Shown here piece by piece: positions 62,422 to 64,000 of a DNA stretch of 64,000 nt. The notes beneath the pieces are model-generated. The model saw only the letters and a list, made by a program, of their open reading frames with translations, was not told where the DNA came from and did no database searches. The stretch comes from JADKHC01 sp047600805. Lineage in GTDB: Bacteria; Verrucomicrobiota; Verrucomicrobiia; Opitutales; Opitutaceae. The translations under genes and the position numbers were made by a program. The DNA lies in the NCBI GenBank assembly GCA_047600805.1, contig JASGKG010000001.1:372001-436000 (forward strand), written 5' to 3'. Position 1 is the first letter of the stretch. Each line of letters starts with the position of its first letter.

Positions 62422-64000
62422 ATTTTACAGCTTTCCTGCCTTATTTGCGCCGTTTTTACGTTCCCGCTGCTTTCGTTGGGTAAAATCTCGGAGGGCGTCA
62501 CTCCGCTTATAAAGAATTATAATTCTGATGATATAGGCACCTCCGCGAAAGTTTGGTGTTTATTGGAAAATCGCGATGGAATGCTCTTTGCCGGAGCTGA
62601 TCGTTTGCTGATTTTCGACGGCGCTAACTGGACGCAGGCGCGCATGGGCAATTCTTCAGAAATACACAGCCTCTGCGAAGAAGGTAATCGGATTTGGGCA
62701 GGTGGCGTGAATGAGATAGGTTTCTTTGAAAAGGACTCCAATGGAGAATATATATACACAAACGTCACGCCGAGGCTGGGAGAAGGAAACTACGGCGTTA
62801 TATCAAGCATATTTCACGTCGGAGATAATATCATTATCGTTGGACAGCGAAATGTGATCCAGCTTTCGTTGAAGACGAAAGCGGATCCTGGCATTACCGA
62901 CCTTCCTAACGATTCTCGTCTTCGAGCGTACCTCGTGGATGATGTGGTCTATGTCAGGCGGGGTGCGAATGCTGATTCTAAACTATATTGGTGGAAGAAC
63001 GGTGCTTGTGAGGAGGCGAAGATGGCCTCTATTGGCGAGGAGAAACAAAGTATATCGCCGCTCGGACGGATCGGGGACTCTGTAATCGTAGGCGCCGGCA
63101 GGAATCTCTACGCCCGGAATTTAGAAACGGGGGAGGTGAGATGCTTTTATACAGATCAAGGTGAGTTGATGAGGGCGCAGCTCAATTCGAGCACGATCTG
63201 TTCTGGCGAGCATGTCTATATTTGCACACGCGCCGGAGGTGTTTTTGCGATCGGATTGGATGGCGCCGTTGAACAAATTTCAAAGTCTCAAGGGCTGGCA
63301 TCGGATATTTGTAACGCTATTACGCCGAGCCGTGCCAACGGTTTGTGGGTCGCCACAGATGAGGGAATCAGCTTTGTTTACAGGGCTGATTTGGCGAATT
63401 GGATCCCGCTTCCGAGTGAAGCTCGCAGTATTTTGGGCGACAGCAACAACCTCTACGTCAGCCATGTCCAGTCGGCATTTCTACTCACTGATGGAAAGAA
63501 AATCGAACTGCCGGAACTCCTTCGAGCTGCTTGGGCCCGCGTCGGGGGCAAGGTTTACGCCTTATCCATGGAAAAGCTGTTCGTCGCAGATTTCGGAGGG
63601 CATCAGTTCTCGGAGGTGGATATCGGCGGAGGCTTGAAAGTTGCCTCGATCGTGGGGGGCAACGGGCCGAACCCAATGCTCTATGGTTCGGCAGGATTAA
63701 GTTCGGTCGCCCGGGGCGGTTTTCGCTGGGATCCCAAAACGGGTGAGCGCGCGGTCTATGAAGTGGCAGGCGGGCTGCCAAACTATGTGCTAGATGGAAA
63801 GGGCCGCATGTGGGTTTTTACCGGCAGAGGTGAGATTTTGATGATCGACCAGGATCTCCAACGGGGGGCGATTCAGTTTTCGGCTCGTCGAAGGGGACGA
63901 CTCACGCTTCACGAAGGCCAACCGCTTGCGTTGTTTAGTGACACCGGCTTTGTATCTGTAAAAGGAGACCAGAAAGTACGCGGGTCTGAAAATGTCGCGA
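62422..64000 (+). CDS. Sensor protein with regulator-propeller repeats, C-terminus cut off
   Basis: The frame runs to the right edge without a stop. It reads ILQLSCLICAVFTFPLLSLG (signal-like), then IKNYNSDDIGTSAKVWCLLE, FAGADRLLIFDGANWTQ, and more WD-like blades (NRIWAGGVNEIGFF, NGLWVATDEGISFV). This is the two-component regulator propeller layout, normally followed by a Y_Y_Y domain and a kinase or DNA-binding part outside this window. The start is unclear: the frame is open from 62368 but has no ATG, GTG or TTG before the signal-like stretch, so an ATT at 62422 or a TTG at 62476 are the options. Confidence 0.7.
   Translation, partial: MLQLSCLICAVFTFPLLSLGKISEGVTPLIKNYNSDDIGTSAKVWCLLENRDGMLFAGADRLLIFDGANWTQARMGNSSEIHSLCEEGNRIWAGGVNEIGFFEKDSNGEYIYTNVTPRLGEGNYGVISSIFHVGDNIIIVGQRNVIQLSLKTKADPGITDLPNDSRLRAYLVDDVVYVRRGANADSKLYWWKNGACEEAKMASIGEEKQSISPLGRIGDSVIVGAGRNLYARNLETGEVRCFYTDQGELMRAQLNSSTICSGEHVYICTRAGGVFAIGLDGAVEQISKSQGLASDICNAITPSRANGLWVATDEGISFVYRADLANWIPLPSEARSILGDSNNLYVSHVQSAFLLTDGKKIELPELLRAAWARVGGKVYALSMEKLFVADFGGHQFSEVDIGGGLKVASIVGGNGPNPMLYGSAGLSSVARGGFRWDPKTGERAVYEVAGGLPNYVLDGKGRMWVFTGRGEILMIDQDLQRGAIQFSARRRGRLTLHEGQPLALFSDTGFVSVKGDQKVRGSENVA

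Overview
The window looks like chromosomal DNA of a GC-rich Gram-negative bacterium, most likely a member of the Verrucomicrobiota close to the Opitutaceae. This is an inference from several things: a LexA box close to the TGTTC-N4-GAACA motif I recall for that phylum, a lexA-imuA-imuB-dnaE2 operon, an outer-membrane and cell-envelope gene set (TonB, Pal, TolC, DUF748), a regulator-propeller sensor, and many dispersed palindromic intergenic repeats. No rRNA, phage, IS transposase or CRISPR array is visible. One tRNA gene (Lys, UUU) is present.

Layout. 0-5.4 kb: secreted protein, TonB-like protein, lytic transglycosylase, GTPase TypA/BipA and a tyrosine-rich outer-membrane protein. 5.4-7.7 kb: no convincing gene. 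It holds an 11-bp tandem array, a hairpin-rich stretch that could be a structured RNA, palindromic interspersed repeats and a roughly 500-bp array of degenerate 21-bp units. 7.7-10.9 kb: an accessory island with a Tse2-like toxin and Tsi2-like immunity protein, a GNAT-like gene with two tiny overlapping genes, and a PIN-domain protein overlapping an unknown partner. 11.1-17.4 kb: an RND efflux operon (TetR, adaptor, pump, TolC). 17.5-22.5 kb: epimerase-like protein, helicase HrpB and small unknown genes.

22.6-30.1 kb: an SOS mutagenesis operon, lexA-imuA-imuB-dnaE2, that continues into a gene strongly resembling endonuclease Q, which cuts at deaminated bases. 30.2-32.4 kb: GH27 alpha-galactosidase and SGNH esterase. 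32.5-37.7 kb: a phospholipid cluster of two operons meeting tail to tail (hydrolase-methyltransferase fusion and PAP2-dual-specificity phosphatase fusion; PlsC, CdsA and CDP-alcohol phosphotransferase). 37.8-49.4 kb: housekeeping and envelope genes (beta-CASP nuclease, ApaG, SafE-like, DUF748, PurH, M48 and M20 peptidases, Pal, CbiX-like). 49.7-56.2 kb: response regulator, signal-peptidase-like secreted protein, tRNA-Lys, ECF sigma with anti-sigma, ruvA-dapB-dapA and PilT. 56.3-61.2 kb: fabD, lepA, lepB.

61.2-64 kb: a short YcaO-like protein preceded by a 49-residue secreted peptide gene. These are divergent from a large sensor gene that runs off the window, and two tandem TACCT/AGGTA dyads lie between them. 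This peptide-YcaO-sensor locus and the EndoQ-mutasome operon are the best candidates for something undescribed; the Tse2/Tsi2-like pair without secretion genes is next. Two repeats of the kind normally seen between genes also appear to be inserted in frame inside hrpB and dnaE2.
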